Of a DNA stretch of 64,000 bases, positions 1-8,501 are shown piece after piece (position 1 is the stretch's first letter; every line of letters begins with the position of its first letter). A program made the translations under genes and the position numbers. Origin of the DNA: Peptococcaceae bacterium (GTDB lineage: Bacteria > Bacillota > Peptococcia > Peptococcales > Peptococcaceae); contig JAFQEO010000003.1 in NCBI GenBank assembly GCA_017399005.1, forward strand, positions 1 to 64,000. The letters are read 5' to 3'. Below the pieces are notes generated by a model that did not search any database, was not told the origin of the DNA, and saw nothing but the letters and a program-made list of their open reading frames with translations.

Positions 1-33
1 AGTCCTCTGCTCTACCGACTGAGCTATCGAGGC
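1..33 (-). tRNA. tRNA-Phe (5' part only, cut by window edge)
   Basis: The minus strand shows the 5' acceptor arm GCCTCGA, a D-arm GCTC...GAGC and the first anticodon-stem strand GAGGA followed by CT; the anticodon lies outside the window. The AGAGGACT stretch before the missing anticodon is what bacterial tRNA-Phe (GAA) normally carries, so identity is inferred from the D and anticodon stem. It is the last visible member of a minus-strand tRNA cluster. Confidence 0.7.
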
Positions 34-38
34 GAATA

Positions 39-112
39 CGACGCAGAAGGGGCTCGAACCCTCGACCTCCAGCGTGACAGGCTGGCATTCTAACCAGCTG
101 AACTACTGCGCC
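39..112 (-). tRNA. tRNA-Asp (GTC)
   Basis: Read on the minus strand, the acceptor GGCGCAG pairs with CTGCGTC (one G-T pair) with G as discriminator. The anticodon stem CCAGC/GCTGG holds the loop CTGTCAC, so the anticodon is GTC. The T-arm has the GGTTCGAGCC core. CCA is not encoded. Confidence 0.95.
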
Positions 113-122
113 ATATTAAAAA

Positions 123-196
123 TGACATGTACGGGATTCGAACCCGTGAATGCCAGCGTGAAAGGCTGGTGAGTTAAGCCCCTTCTCCAACATGCC
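123..196 (-). tRNA. tRNA-Glu (TTC)
   Basis: Acceptor GGCATGT pairs with ACATGTC, discriminator A. The anticodon stem CCAGC/GCTGG holds the loop CTTTCAC, giving anticodon TTC. The T-loop is GGTTCGAATCC. CCA is not encoded. It lies 10 nt from tRNA-Asp and in the same transcript. Confidence 0.95.
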
Positions 197-205
197 ATAA
201 AATGA

Positions 206-278
206 TGCGCTATCCGCGACTCGAACGCGGGACACCCTGATTAAAAGTCAGGTGCTCTGCCGACTGAGCTAATAGCGC
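206..278 (-). tRNA. tRNA-Lys (TTT)
   Basis: Acceptor GCGCTAT pairs with ATAGCGC, discriminator A; D-arm GCTCAGTCGGCAGAGC; anticodon loop CTTTTAA between CCTGA and TCAGG gives anticodon TTT. It is the first gene of the minus-strand tRNA operon, about 40 nt from its promoter. Confidence 0.95.
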
Positions 279-319
279 ATTTGGGCTTCGTGACTGTTTC
301 GTGTCAGCCACAGTTATAT

Positions 320-348
320 ATAATACAGACAGTTGAACAAAAAGTCAA
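320..348 (-). promoter_or_regulatory. Promoter of the tRNA operon
   Basis: On the minus strand, TTGACT (343-348) and TATTAT (320-325) are separated by exactly 17 bp, a near-consensus housekeeping sigma promoter, and point into tRNA-Lys. Confidence 0.8.
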
Positions 349-470
349 GCGAAAATTTGAAAAAATTTTAGATTTTTTTAAGATTTTTTGTACTGCCTGT
401 TTTTAATGAGGATACTTGTATTACAAAAAGAAGCCCGCGTACTATTTTCTGTGTTTAGACATGTTCATAT

Positions 471-621
471 AGCAGGGCGGGAATATTTTTCTGCGTGTCG
501 AGATTGAAATGAACAGATGCGCGCGTTGTCTTGCAGTACTGGACGAAGTCCAGAATACAAAAGACAATGCAAGCAGATGTACATTTCACGAGGGTGTCAG
601 AAAAATGATTCCCGTCCTGCT
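471..621. repeat. Long bulged-hairpin element, copy A
   Basis: About 150 nt fold into one long rod: the outer arm at 471-484 pairs with 608-621, then TTTTCTG pairs with CAGAAAA, and the apex is CTGGAC-GAA-GTCCAG (539-553). Two blocks, 487-502 (TTTTCTGCGTGTCGAG) and 589-604 (CGAGGGTGTCAGAAAA), recur exactly in copy B at 27940-28092, as do the internal AACAGAT and CAGATGT tracts, while outer and apical helices have unrelated but still complementary sequence. No protein is supported here. It sits 3' of the aminotransferase gene. Confidence 0.75.
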
Positions 622-637
622 GTCTGCTATCAGTCAT

Positions 638-670
638 ACAAAAAACCGGCACAGCCAATGGCCATGCCGG
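638..670 (-). terminator. Terminator of the aminotransferase gene
   Basis: On the minus strand the stem CCGGCA/TGCCGG is followed by a run of six T (640-645 on the plus strand as A). It lies about 17 nt after the aminotransferase stop codon. Confidence 0.75.
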
Positions 671-686
671 AATAAATAATCAGAAA

Positions 687-1847
687 TTATTTTAAGCTGT
701 TGATGAAACGTTCGATACGAACCAGAGCTTCTTTGATGTTTTCCATGGAGGAAGCATAGCTGCAGCGGATGAAACCTTCACCGCTGGCACCGAATGCGTT
801 ACCAGGAACAACAGCAACTTTTTCTGCATTCAGTAATTTTTCGCAGAATTCTTCACTGCTTAAGCCGGTTGTTTTGATGCATGGGAAGCAGTAGAAAGCA
901 CCTTTTGGTTCGAAGCAGGACAGACCCATATCACGGAAGCCCTGTACGATTACTTTTCTTCTTTCATCGTAGGATTCTACCATTTTAGCTACATCTTCTT
1001 CACCGTTGCGTAAACCTTCCAGAGCTGCATACTGACCCATTGTTGGAGCGCTCATGATACCATACTGGTGGATTTTTGTGATAGCAGCAACAACATCTTT
1101 TGGACCGCATGCAAAACCGATACGCCAGCCGGTCATAGCGAATGCTTTAGAGCAGCCGTTCAGTACCAGAGAACGTTCTTTCATACCTGGCAGAGCTGCG
1201 AAGGAGTAGTGTTTTTCGCCGCCATATACCAGTTCACTGTAGATTTCGTCACAGATTACAAACAGGTCGTGTTTTACAACGATGTCTGCGATTGCTTCGT
1301 AATCTTCTTTTTTCATGATACCGCCGGTTGGGTTGTTAGGATATGGCAGTAACAGAACTTTGGAGTTTGGAGTGATTTTCTTTTCCAGTTCTTCTGCTGT
1401 TAAGCGGAATTCATCTTTTTCAAATGTGTCAACGGATACTGGAGTACCGCCAGCCATTGTGGTTAATGGGCCGTAGCATACGAAAGATGGGTCTGGAATC
1501 AGAACTTCATCGCCAGGTGCTAATAATGCACGGAAAGCCAGGTCGATAGCTTCGGAAGCACCTACAGTTACCAGTACTTCTGTTGCAGCGTCGTAGCTCA
1601 GTTCATATTTTGTCAGGTAGTTGCAGATTTCCTGACGCAGTTCCATTAAACCAGCGTTGGAAGTGTATGCGGTTTTACCCTGGTTCAGGGATTCAATACC
1701 TGCATCCAGCATACGTTTTGGTGTTACGAAGTCTGGTTCCCCGATACTTAAAGAGATGCAGCCTTCTACAGTTGCTGCCAGGTCAAAGAATTTACGAATC
1801 CCGGATGGTGGCAGATCAACAACTTTTTTACTTACGTAGTTAGACAT
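687..1847 (-). CDS. Class I/II PLP-dependent aminotransferase
   Basis: A 386-residue fold-type I aminotransferase, probably of the aspartate/aromatic group, moving amino groups between an amino acid and a 2-oxo acid in the cytoplasm. Visible motifs are SIGEPDF near the N-terminus, the PNNPTGG loop, the CDEIYSELVYGG strand and the Schiff-base lysine in NGCSKAFAMTGWRIGF (about residue 235). The frame is open for 38 more codons upstream, but the ATG at 1847 is preferred because AAAGGTGAT lies at correct distance and family proteins begin with a short MSNY-like N-terminus. A long AT-rich leader precedes it; a possible TTGCTA-18-TATACT promoter lies at 1952-1981. Exact substrate cannot be read from sequence; the DAHP synthase nearby makes an aromatic role plausible but this is inference. 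Confidence 0.9.
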   Translation of the reverse strand: MSNYVSKKVVDLPPSGIRKFFDLAATVEGCISLSIGEPDFVTPKRMLDAGIESLNQGKTAYTSNAGLMELRQEICNYLTKYELSYDAATEVLVTVGASEAIDLAFRALLAPGDEVLIPDPSFVCYGPLTTMAGGTPVSVDTFEKDEFRLTAEELEKKITPNSKVLLLPYPNNPTGGIMKKEDYEAIADIVVKHDLFVICDEIYSELVYGGEKHYSFAALPGMKERSLVLNGCSKAFAMTGWRIGFACGPKDVVAAITKIHQYGIMSAPTMGQYAALEGLRNGEEDVAKMVESYDERRKVIVQGFRDMGLSCFEPKGAFYCFPCIKTTGLSSEEFCEKLLNAEKVAVVPGNAFGASGEGFIRCSYASSMENIKEALVRIERFINSLK

Positions 1848-2112
1848 TTTGAAATCACCTTTCTTTTTATAAAAATAAATTTTAAAGATATACAAATGTG
1901 TCAACGGAGTCATGAATACTGTATACCAGAACACACTCCCCCTTAAATTATAGTATAACACAAAGGGAAAAGCAGTAGCAAATTTATTTATCCTGCGAAA
2001 AGAATTTTAATGACTATTATTATTCTATATGTAAAAAAAGGCACACAAACCAGGTGCAGAAACGTATAACAAATCGATGAAGAAGTAAAGTGATAATATA
2101 TATTAAATAATA

Positions 2113-2142
2113 TTGTTCATTAGAAATGGGATTCTATATAAT
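2113..2142 (+). promoter_or_regulatory. Promoter of amidohydrolase 1
   Basis: TTGTTC (2113-2118) and TATAAT (2137-2142) are 18 bp apart. The -10 surroundings (TTCTATATAATAATTG) resemble those before the second amidohydrolase (TTCTATAATAATAATTG, -10 at 3998-4003), so the promoter was probably duplicated with the gene. The rest of the 1848-2238 gap is AT-rich and shows no further gene. Confidence 0.65.
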
Positions 2143-2238
2143 AATTGTTATAAGAGTGTATGCTAGCCGTGTGGCGGCGTTCTTTTTGAAATCGTGAGAA
2201 AGTTTGAGTAATCAGTGAATAAACGGGAGGTTTGTTTT

Positions 2239-3840
2239 ATGGAAAAATTATATTTTAACGGCGATATTATTACTATGGAAGGCGAAGGCCAGTATGCAGA
2301 AGCGGTGCTGGTAGCAGACGGCAAAATTAAAGCTGCCGGTGCATATGACGAAGTGGCGGCACAGAAAGGGGCCGACTGCGAAATCGTTGACCTTGAGGGC
2401 AAAACACTGATGCCTGCATTTATTGATGCGCATGGTCATGCAACTATGACTCCGGCTTTTGCCAGCCTGTGTGACTTATCGGTATGTAACAATTTTGATG
2501 ATGTAGTGGCTGAACTGAAAGCTTTTATGGAAAAACGTCAGATTCCGGCCGGTGAACTGGTAATCGGTGTAAACTATGATAACAACTTCCTGGCTGAACA
2601 GGCGCATCCGGATCGTGATGTGCTGGATAAAGTGTCTACAGAACATCCGGTAACGATCATTCATGTATCCATTCATGCAGCATGCGGCAACAGCCTGGCG
2701 CTGAAAAACATTAACTATACGGATGATATGGCCGATATTCCTGGCGGCGAAATCGGGCGTTATGAAGATGGCCGCATTAATGGATATCTGGCAGAGGCGG
2801 CAATGTATCCACTGGTATTCGGTACACTGGGCAAAATGATGGCCGATGTTGCAAGTGTGTGGGATTTCGGTCAGAACTTGTACTTATCCAACGGGATTAC
2901 CACTGTACAGGAAGGTGCCGGCAATGAAGGAAATCTGCAGCTGTTAAATGCTATGGAACAGGCTGGCAGAGTAAAAATGGATGTTATTGTTTATCCAACC
3001 TTCGGTGATCTGGGAGACGGTGAATTAAAAGTAAAAGAAGAGCATCCAGACCAGTGGCAGCAGTATAAGGGCCATATCAAAATCGGTGGTTATAAACTGG
3101 TGCTGGATGGTTCTCCGCAGGCAAGAACTGCATGGATGACCGAGCCTTATGTTGGCGGCGGCTGCGGTGTGCCGATTTTAGAAGACAGTTTTGTACTTGA
3201 TTGTATGCGGAAAGCTCTGGCCGACGATGCACAGGCGCTGGTACATTGTAACGGTGATGCTGCCGGTGATCAGTTCCTGAACGCATTTGAAACCGCATAC
3301 AAGGAATCGGACAATCCAAACAAAGACAACCTGCGTTTCACTATGATTCACTGTCAGACAGCTCGCAGAGACCAGTTCGAAAAAATGGCGAAATACAAAA
3401 TGGTGCCATCCATCTTTACCGGTCATGTAAATTACTGGGGTGATGTGCATATGAAAAACTTCGGGCCGGTTCGCGGCAGTCGCGTGAGCCCTGTAAAAGA
3501 TGCACTGGATTTAGGGCTGGTTTACAACTTCCATACCGATACTCCGGTAACCAGACCAGACCTGCTTCATTCTGTATGGGCTGCAGTAAATCGTGTAACA
3601 CGCAGCGGTCAGACCATCGGCGAAGAACAGAAAGTTGGCGTGTATGATGCGCTGAAGGGTATCACTATCAATGCGGCATATGCCTATTTTGAAGAAGATT
3701 CCAAAGGTTCCATCAAAGCCGGCAAACGTGCCGACCTGGTAGTACTGGATGGCAACCCTCTGAAAGTGGACCCGATGGCTATCAAAGATATTAAAGTTCT
3801 GGAAACCATCAAAGATGGCGTAACCGTTTACACTGCATAA
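2239..3840 (+). CDS. YtcJ-type metal-dependent amidohydrolase, paralogue 1
   Basis: A 533-residue Amidohydrolase_3 family protein, a cytoplasmic metal-dependent hydrolase of an unknown amide or imine substrate. It shows the family architecture: a beta-sandwich N-terminus (MEKLYFNGDIITM), the metal-binding strand FIDAHGHA, a HCNGDAAGD segment, MIHCQTARRDQ and the late aspartate in NFHTDTPVTRPDL, closing with KRADLVVLDGNPL. The ATG at 2239 has GGGAGG upstream; eight further in-frame codons upstream lack a ribosome site. It is followed by a hairpin and a close paralogue with its own promoter. YtcJ relatives have been annotated from amidase to laccase-like, so the substrate should not be transferred. 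Confidence 0.88.
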   Translation: MEKLYFNGDIITMEGEGQYAEAVLVADGKIKAAGAYDEVAAQKGADCEIVDLEGKTLMPAFIDAHGHATMTPAFASLCDLSVCNNFDDVVAELKAFMEKRQIPAGELVIGVNYDNNFLAEQAHPDRDVLDKVSTEHPVTIIHVSIHAACGNSLALKNINYTDDMADIPGGEIGRYEDGRINGYLAEAAMYPLVFGTLGKMMADVASVWDFGQNLYLSNGITTVQEGAGNEGNLQLLNAMEQAGRVKMDVIVYPTFGDLGDGELKVKEEHPDQWQQYKGHIKIGGYKLVLDGSPQARTAWMTEPYVGGGCGVPILEDSFVLDCMRKALADDAQALVHCNGDAAGDQFLNAFETAYKESDNPNKDNLRFTMIHCQTARRDQFEKMAKYKMVPSIFTGHVNYWGDVHMKNFGPVRGSRVSPVKDALDLGLVYNFHTDTPVTRPDLLHSVWAAVNRVTRSGQTIGEEQKVGVYDALKGITINAAYAYFEEDSKGSIKAGKRADLVVLDGNPLKVDPMAIKDIKVLETIKDGVTVYTA

Positions 3841-3852
3841 TAAAGAGACTGG

Positions 3853-3880
3853 GCAGCCGGGATATCCCGGCTGCATTTGT
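3853..3880 (+). terminator. Terminator-like hairpin after amidohydrolase 1
   Basis: Perfect stem GCAGCCGGGATATCCCGGCTGC (shown here in two halves: GCAGCCGGGAT and ATCCCGGCTGC) followed by ATTTGTG. The T tract is poor, so read-through into the second copy is possible. Confidence 0.6.
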
Positions 3881-4033
3881 GTGGCAGTATTTATTCAAAA
3901 AATGTATACAGGAAAAATTATGCTTTCATATGAGAAATAATATTATTTATTTGTTATATTTTTATGTATAATTACTATATGACTAGTTGTACGGTTCTAT
4001 AATAATAATTGCTAATGGGAGGATTCGCAACAA

Positions 4034-5632
4034 ATGGAAAAATTATATTTTAACGGTGACATTATCACCATGGAAGGCGAAGGCCAGTATGCAGAGGCAG
4101 TGCTGGTAGCAGACGGTAAAATCAAAGCTGCCGGTGCATACGACGAAGTAGCTGCACAGAAAAGTGCAGACTGCGAAATCGTTGACCTCGGGGGCAAAAC
4201 TCTGATGCCTTCTTTCATCGACGCACACAGCCACGCAGCATCTATGGCTCCAATGTTTGCAAGCCTGTGCGATCTGGCAGTATGCAACAATTTTGATGAT
4301 GTAGCAGCTGCACTGAAAAAATACATTGAAGAAAAACAGATTCCAGCTGGCGAAATGGTAGTTGGTATCAACTATGACGACAGCTTCCTGGCTGAACAGG
4401 CTCATCCTCATCGTGACCTGCTGGATTCCGTATCCACTGAACATCCAATCGTAATCATGCATGTATCCGTTCACATGATTGTGGCAAACAGCCTGGCACT
4501 GGCAAGCGTAAACTACAATGAAGACATGGCGGAAATTCCTGGCGGTGAAATCGGTCGTTATGAAGATGGCCGTCTGAACGGTTACCTGGCAGAGGCATCC
4601 TCCTACGCATTAATTGGCGGTATCTTTGCTTCTATGCAGCAGAAAATGGCACAGCTGTGGCTGGTAGCTCAGGATATGTATCTGTCTTACGGTATCACCA
4701 CTGTACAGGATGGCGGTTCTGCGCCTGCAATTGTAAGAATGATGCAGCAGTTTGACAAAGCTGGCATGGTAAAACTGGATACCATCGTATACACATCTTA
4801 CGATCCGGCTTTAGCAGAAGCATTCCCTGAATTAAACGATGTTCATCGCAAATATGACGGCCATGTAAAACTGGGCGGTATCAAAATCGTTCTGGACGGT
4901 TCTCCACAGGCAAGAACCGCATGGATGACTGAACCATATGTAGGTTCTGACGAATGCGGTGTAGCAATTAGAAAAGACGAAGAAGTAGAAGCATGCGTAA
5001 AAATGGCTCTGGACTTCGATGCACAGCTGCTGGCTCACTGTAACGGCGATGCTACCGGTGACCAGTTCCTGAACAGCATCGAAAAAATGATGCCGCTGTC
5101 TGACAACGCAAACAAAGAAAATCTGCGTTTCACCATGATTCACTGCCAGACTGCTCGTAAAGACCAGATTGAAAGAATGGCAAAATGGAACATGATTCCA
5201 TCTATCTTCGTTGCTCATGTAAACTACTGGGGCGACGTACACATGAAAAACTTCGGGCCGGTTCGCGGCAGCCGCGTAAGCCCTGTAAAAGATGCTCTGG
5301 ATGCAGGTTTAGTATACAACTTCCACACCGATACACCAGTAGTGAAACCAGATCTGCTGCACTGCGTGTGGACTGCTGTAAACCGTGTAACACGCAGCGG
5401 CCAGACCATCGGTGAAGATCAGAAAGTTGGCGTTTATGATGCACTGAAAGGTATCACAATCAATGCTGCATATGCATATTTTGAAGAAGATTCCAAAGGT
5501 TCCATCAAAGCCGGCAAACGCGCTGACCTGGTAGTTCTGGATAGCAACCCGCTGAAAGTAGATCCAATGGCTATTAAAGATATCAAAGTTCTGGAAACTA
5601 TCAAAGACGGCGTAACCGTTTACACTGCATAA
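4034..5632 (+). CDS. YtcJ-type metal-dependent amidohydrolase, paralogue 2
   Basis: A 532-residue paralogue of the preceding gene with the same domain order: FIDAHSHAA, HCNGDATGD, MIHCQTARKDQ, NFHTDTPVVKPDL and KRADLVVLDSNPL. The first roughly 50 and last roughly 125 residues are almost identical to copy 1, while the middle, which forms most of the substrate pocket in this family, is clearly diverged (for example HMIVANSLALAS against HAACGNSLALKN). The start at 4034 has GGGAGG 11 nt upstream. Inference: a recent tandem duplication whose copies bind different but related substrates. It ends in its own strong terminator and has its own -10 box at 3998-4003. Confidence 0.88.
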   Translation: MEKLYFNGDIITMEGEGQYAEAVLVADGKIKAAGAYDEVAAQKSADCEIVDLGGKTLMPSFIDAHSHAASMAPMFASLCDLAVCNNFDDVAAALKKYIEEKQIPAGEMVVGINYDDSFLAEQAHPHRDLLDSVSTEHPIVIMHVSVHMIVANSLALASVNYNEDMAEIPGGEIGRYEDGRLNGYLAEASSYALIGGIFASMQQKMAQLWLVAQDMYLSYGITTVQDGGSAPAIVRMMQQFDKAGMVKLDTIVYTSYDPALAEAFPELNDVHRKYDGHVKLGGIKIVLDGSPQARTAWMTEPYVGSDECGVAIRKDEEVEACVKMALDFDAQLLAHCNGDATGDQFLNSIEKMMPLSDNANKENLRFTMIHCQTARKDQIERMAKWNMIPSIFVAHVNYWGDVHMKNFGPVRGSRVSPVKDALDAGLVYNFHTDTPVVKPDLLHCVWTAVNRVTRSGQTIGEDQKVGVYDALKGITINAAYAYFEEDSKGSIKAGKRADLVVLDSNPLKVDPMAIKDIKVLETIKDGVTVYTA

Positions 5633-5643
5633 TGATGTTTTTG

Positions 5644-5676
5644 ACGCAGTCGGGAAATCTCCCGGCTGCGTTTTTA
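5644..5676 (+). terminator. Terminator of amidohydrolase 2
   Basis: GACGCAGTCGGGA and TCCCGGCTGCGTTTTT form a strong stem (one G-T pair) followed by a T run, 10 nt after the stop codon. Confidence 0.85.
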
Positions 5677-5726
5677 TATTGCGCAGGTACAGGAAGGTGT
5701 TCTCAGAGTTTTTTGCCGCAGAAAAC

Positions 5727-5755
5727 TTGTCTGCCGGGTTCTTTTGCGTTATACT
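5727..5755 (+). promoter_or_regulatory. Promoter of the TRAP binding-protein gene
   Basis: TTGTCT (5727-5732) and TATACT (5750-5755) with a 17-bp spacer. The parS site at 5814 then lies inside the 5' leader. Confidence 0.7.
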
Positions 5756-5813
5756 TATAGTCTGCGTGAATGGAAATGCAGAGATGGGTTATACTGCTAC
5801 TGAACATTATTAA

Positions 5814-5829
5814 TGTTTCACGTGAAACA
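5814..5829. other. parS centromere site 1
   Basis: The 16-bp perfect palindrome TGTTTCACGTGAAACA matches the ParB-binding parS consensus of Bacillota. The identical 16-mer occurs three more times in this window, always between genes. Here it sits in the leader between the promoter and the TRAP gene. Confidence 0.9.
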
Positions 5830-5871
5830 TTTTAATAGAACGGGTTTTACATAACTGAAGGAGCGATTATC

Positions 5872-6921
5872 TTGAAAAAACATAAATGGAGTACACGGTT
5901 TGTCGGTGTATTGCTGGCGGTATCTATGCTTCTGAACGGCTGCGGCGGGGCATCTGCCGATGAAAGCCAGCAGGCAGATACCGAAGAAACAATCAGCATT
6001 GTGTTCTGCCATAATCAGCCGGTAGGTTCGCCGGAAGATGTGGGTGCACAGGCCATGGTGGAAAAATTAAAAGATAAACTGGGTGACCGGGTCAGCGTGG
6101 AATTATATCCGGCACAGCAGATGTACGATATGGATACCCAGCTTGAAAAACTTCAGCTGGGCGAAATTCATCTCACGATGCAGCCAACGGCTACTGTTTC
6201 GCAAGTGGTGGATGATATCAAGGTTATGGATTTACCATATCTGATGCCGGTAAATGATGCGAAGAAAATCCATGAGGTGCTCGATGGCGAACTGGGCCGG
6301 GAGGCCCTGAGCCGGTTAGAGGCTGGAGGATTCAAAGGGCTGGGGTTCTGGTATGGCGGTTATAAACTGTTTACCACCAACGGACCGGAGATTCACAGCC
6401 CGGCAGATTTTCAGGGGCTCTCTATGCGGGTATTAAACTCGCCGGTATTAAAAGCCCAGTATGAAAACTGGGGTGCACAGCCCGTGCCGACCACTTATAC
6501 CGAGCTGTACGGTGCTCTGGAGGAAGGCCTTGCCGAAGGGCAGGAAAATCCGGTACAGACCATCGTGCTGAACAATTATCAGGATGTGCAGAGCCAGATG
6601 GTACAGAGCTATCACGGAGTGATGCATTATGTGCTGATGACAAATGCCGAATGGTTTAACAGCCTGCCGGAAAATGTGCAGGAGGCCATCATGGAGGCCG
6701 AGGAATACGGCCGCGAGAAAGCCCGCAAAGCCTATGCTGCACAGGAATCTGATTATATTGAAACACTGAAAAGCGCTGAAGGCGTTCACTACTATGAACT
6801 GACCGAAGAGGAAATCAGCGTATTCCAGAAAAGCGTTCAGCCTGTTTATAACAGCCAGACCGCGGGCAGCCAGTGGCAGATGGATTGTGTAAAACGTCTG
6901 CAGGAAGCCTTCGCTGAGTAA
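5872..6921 (+). CDS. TRAP transporter DctP-type solute-binding lipoprotein
   Basis: A 349-residue extracytoplasmic binding protein of the DctP family, which captures carboxylate-type ligands for a TRAP permease. The start is a TTG with AAGGAG 8 nt upstream. The N-terminus is a lipoprotein signal with lipobox LLNGC (Cys24). Family signatures are visible at GFWYGGYKLFTTNGPEIHSP, the GLSMRVLNSPV segment bearing the usual ligand-binding arginine, and the ALEEGLAEGQENP loop. No DctQ or DctM membrane gene lies beside it, so it is an orphan that must pair with a permease elsewhere or act on its own. The ligand is unknown. Confidence 0.88.
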   Translation: MKKHKWSTRFVGVLLAVSMLLNGCGGASADESQQADTEETISIVFCHNQPVGSPEDVGAQAMVEKLKDKLGDRVSVELYPAQQMYDMDTQLEKLQLGEIHLTMQPTATVSQVVDDIKVMDLPYLMPVNDAKKIHEVLDGELGREALSRLEAGGFKGLGFWYGGYKLFTTNGPEIHSPADFQGLSMRVLNSPVLKAQYENWGAQPVPTTYTELYGALEEGLAEGQENPVQTIVLNNYQDVQSQMVQSYHGVMHYVLMTNAEWFNSLPENVQEAIMEAEEYGREKARKAYAAQESDYIETLKSAEGVHYYELTEEEISVFQKSVQPVYNSQTAGSQWQMDCVKRLQEAFAE

Positions 6922-6944
6922 AAACGAAATGAATAGCAAGCCTG

Positions 6945-6977
6945 AATCTCCCTGCATTCAACCGCAGGGAGATTTTT
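6945..6977 (+). terminator. Terminator of the TRAP gene
   Basis: AATCTCCCTGC and GCAGGGAGATT pair perfectly around a short loop and are followed by TTTTG. Confidence 0.85.
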
Positions 6978-7025
6978 GTGTTTTGTTTGAATTTGGATTG
7001 TATTGTGTATTATTAAATAAATCTA

Positions 7026-7054
7026 TTGCAACAAAATGTAAAAAAGGCTAAAAT
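7026..7054 (+). promoter_or_regulatory. Promoter of the DAHP synthase gene
   Basis: TTGCAA (7026-7031) and TAAAAT (7049-7054) separated by 17 bp. Confidence 0.6.
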
Positions 7055-7100
7055 AGCAGTCAATACTAAATAAATGACAATGGAGAGGGGTCGAAAGCGT

Positions 7101-8114
7101 ATGATTATTATTTTAAAACAGGGTGCCAACAAGGCACAGGTAGGTCAGATTTCTCAATGGATTGAGGAACATGCAAATGTAACAGTGAATCCGATTTACG
7201 GTTCCATGACCACCATTTTAGGGCTGGTTGGCGACACCAGCAGCGTGGATATGGGCTTAATCCGCTCCAATGAACTGGTAGAGGATATTAAACGTGTATC
7301 GGAACCATATAAAAAAGCAAATCGTAAATTCCATCCGGATGACACCATTCTGCAGATTGGTGACCAGAAACTGGGCGGTGAAAACTTCCAGATTATCGCA
7401 GGGCCATGTTCGGTAGAGTCAGAGGAACAGATTCTGGAAGTGGCAAGAAGCGTTCACAAATCGGGTGCAAAGATGCTGCGCGGCGGTGCATTTAAACCTA
7501 GAACCTCTCCATACTCCTTCCAGGGGATGCGTGCGGAAGGTCTGGAACTGCTGCTGAAAGCAAAAAAAGAAACCGGTATGCCGATTGTTTCCGAGCTGAT
7601 GAGCCTGTCGCATCTGGATTTATTTGAAGATGTGGATGTGATTCAGATTGGTGCCCGTAATATGCAGAACTTTGAGCTGTTAAAAGAGCTGGGTAAGTGC
7701 AATAAAACCATTCTGCTGAAACGCGGTCTGGCAAATACCATCGAGGAACTGCTGATGAGTGCTGAATATATTATGGCCGGCGGCAACGAAAACATCGTGC
7801 TGTGTGAACGCGGTATCCGCACTTATGAAACCTACACCAGAAATACTCTGGATTTATCGGCCATTCCGCTGATTAAAAAATATTCTCACCTGCCGGTAGT
7901 GGTTGACCCTAGCCATGCAACCGGTCAGGCATGGATGGTGCCTACTATGGCCAAAGCTGCTATTGCAGCCGGTGCCGACGGGTTATTAATCGAAGTACAC
8001 AACAATCCATGCAAAGCAAAATGCGATGGTGCACAGTCGCTGGATTGCACCGAATTTGATAATTTAATGACAGACCTGAAAAAACGTCTGGCATTTGAAG
8101 GAAAAGTATTATAA
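7101..8114 (+). CDS. aroF: 3-deoxy-7-phosphoheptulonate (DAHP) synthase, type I-beta
   Basis: Condenses phosphoenolpyruvate and erythrose 4-phosphate, the first step of the shikimate pathway, in the cytoplasm. The 337-residue protein has the N-terminal ferredoxin-like (ACT-type) regulatory domain of the I-beta class (about residues 1-75) and the TIM-barrel catalytic domain with IAGPCSVES, GGAFKPRTSPYSFQG, IGARNMQNFELL, KRGL and VVDPSHATGQ. The start at 7101 follows GGAGAGGGG; nine codons upstream are in frame but include that ribosome site. Length equals the usual 335-345. It stands alone between two terminators, apart from other aro genes, so it may serve regulated aromatic supply rather than a full operon. 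Confidence 0.96.
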   Translation: MIIILKQGANKAQVGQISQWIEEHANVTVNPIYGSMTTILGLVGDTSSVDMGLIRSNELVEDIKRVSEPYKKANRKFHPDDTILQIGDQKLGGENFQIIAGPCSVESEEQILEVARSVHKSGAKMLRGGAFKPRTSPYSFQGMRAEGLELLLKAKKETGMPIVSELMSLSHLDLFEDVDVIQIGARNMQNFELLKELGKCNKTILLKRGLANTIEELLMSAEYIMAGGNENIVLCERGIRTYETYTRNTLDLSAIPLIKKYSHLPVVVDPSHATGQAWMVPTMAKAAIAAGADGLLIEVHNNPCKAKCDGAQSLDCTEFDNLMTDLKKRLAFEGKVL

Positions 8115-8121
8115 AAAAGTT

Positions 8122-8157
8122 TGACGCAGGATTGCTTATGCAGTTCTGCGTCTTTTT
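8122..8157 (+). terminator. Terminator of aroF
   Basis: GACGCAG pairs with CTGCGTC and is followed by TTTTT. Confidence 0.8.
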
Positions 8158-8284
8158 GTGCAGTTTTACAATAATTTAAAAGAAATTAGTTGAAAAGAAT
8201 ATATTCTGTAAAAGAAATTGATAAATATCGCCTGATATATTGGAAAATAGAAATTTTTGGACGGTGCAATTAGGAGAACATGCC

Positions 8285-8312
8285 TTGTTAAGCTGTTTTT
8301 ATGTGTTATAGT
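8285..8312 (+). promoter_or_regulatory. Promoter candidate for the DASS transporter
   Basis: TTGTTA (8285-8290) and TATAGT (8307-8312), spacer 16 bp. A leader of about 180 nt follows, AT-rich, in which I see no gene and no riboswitch class I recognise. Confidence 0.5.
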
Positions 8313-8501
8313 ATTATTCAATAACCCCATATAAAGACCATCAAATTCCGTAAAATCTTCTTTCAGTGTATGATTGGGACAGATAGAAATCGTTTATGTG
8401 ACCTATGAGGCAATGGAAATACTCGCAATTATTCTTTATGCGCTATTTGGTACATATAAGCGTTCTAAAACAATCACTATACAATAAAAGGAGTGTTATT
8501 T

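Noticed and set aside
455-658. 67-codon reading frame on the minus strand inside the hairpin element
   Set aside because: It overlaps both arms of a long inverted repeat, has no ribosome site and codes for a low-complexity, Cys-rich string without homology signs.
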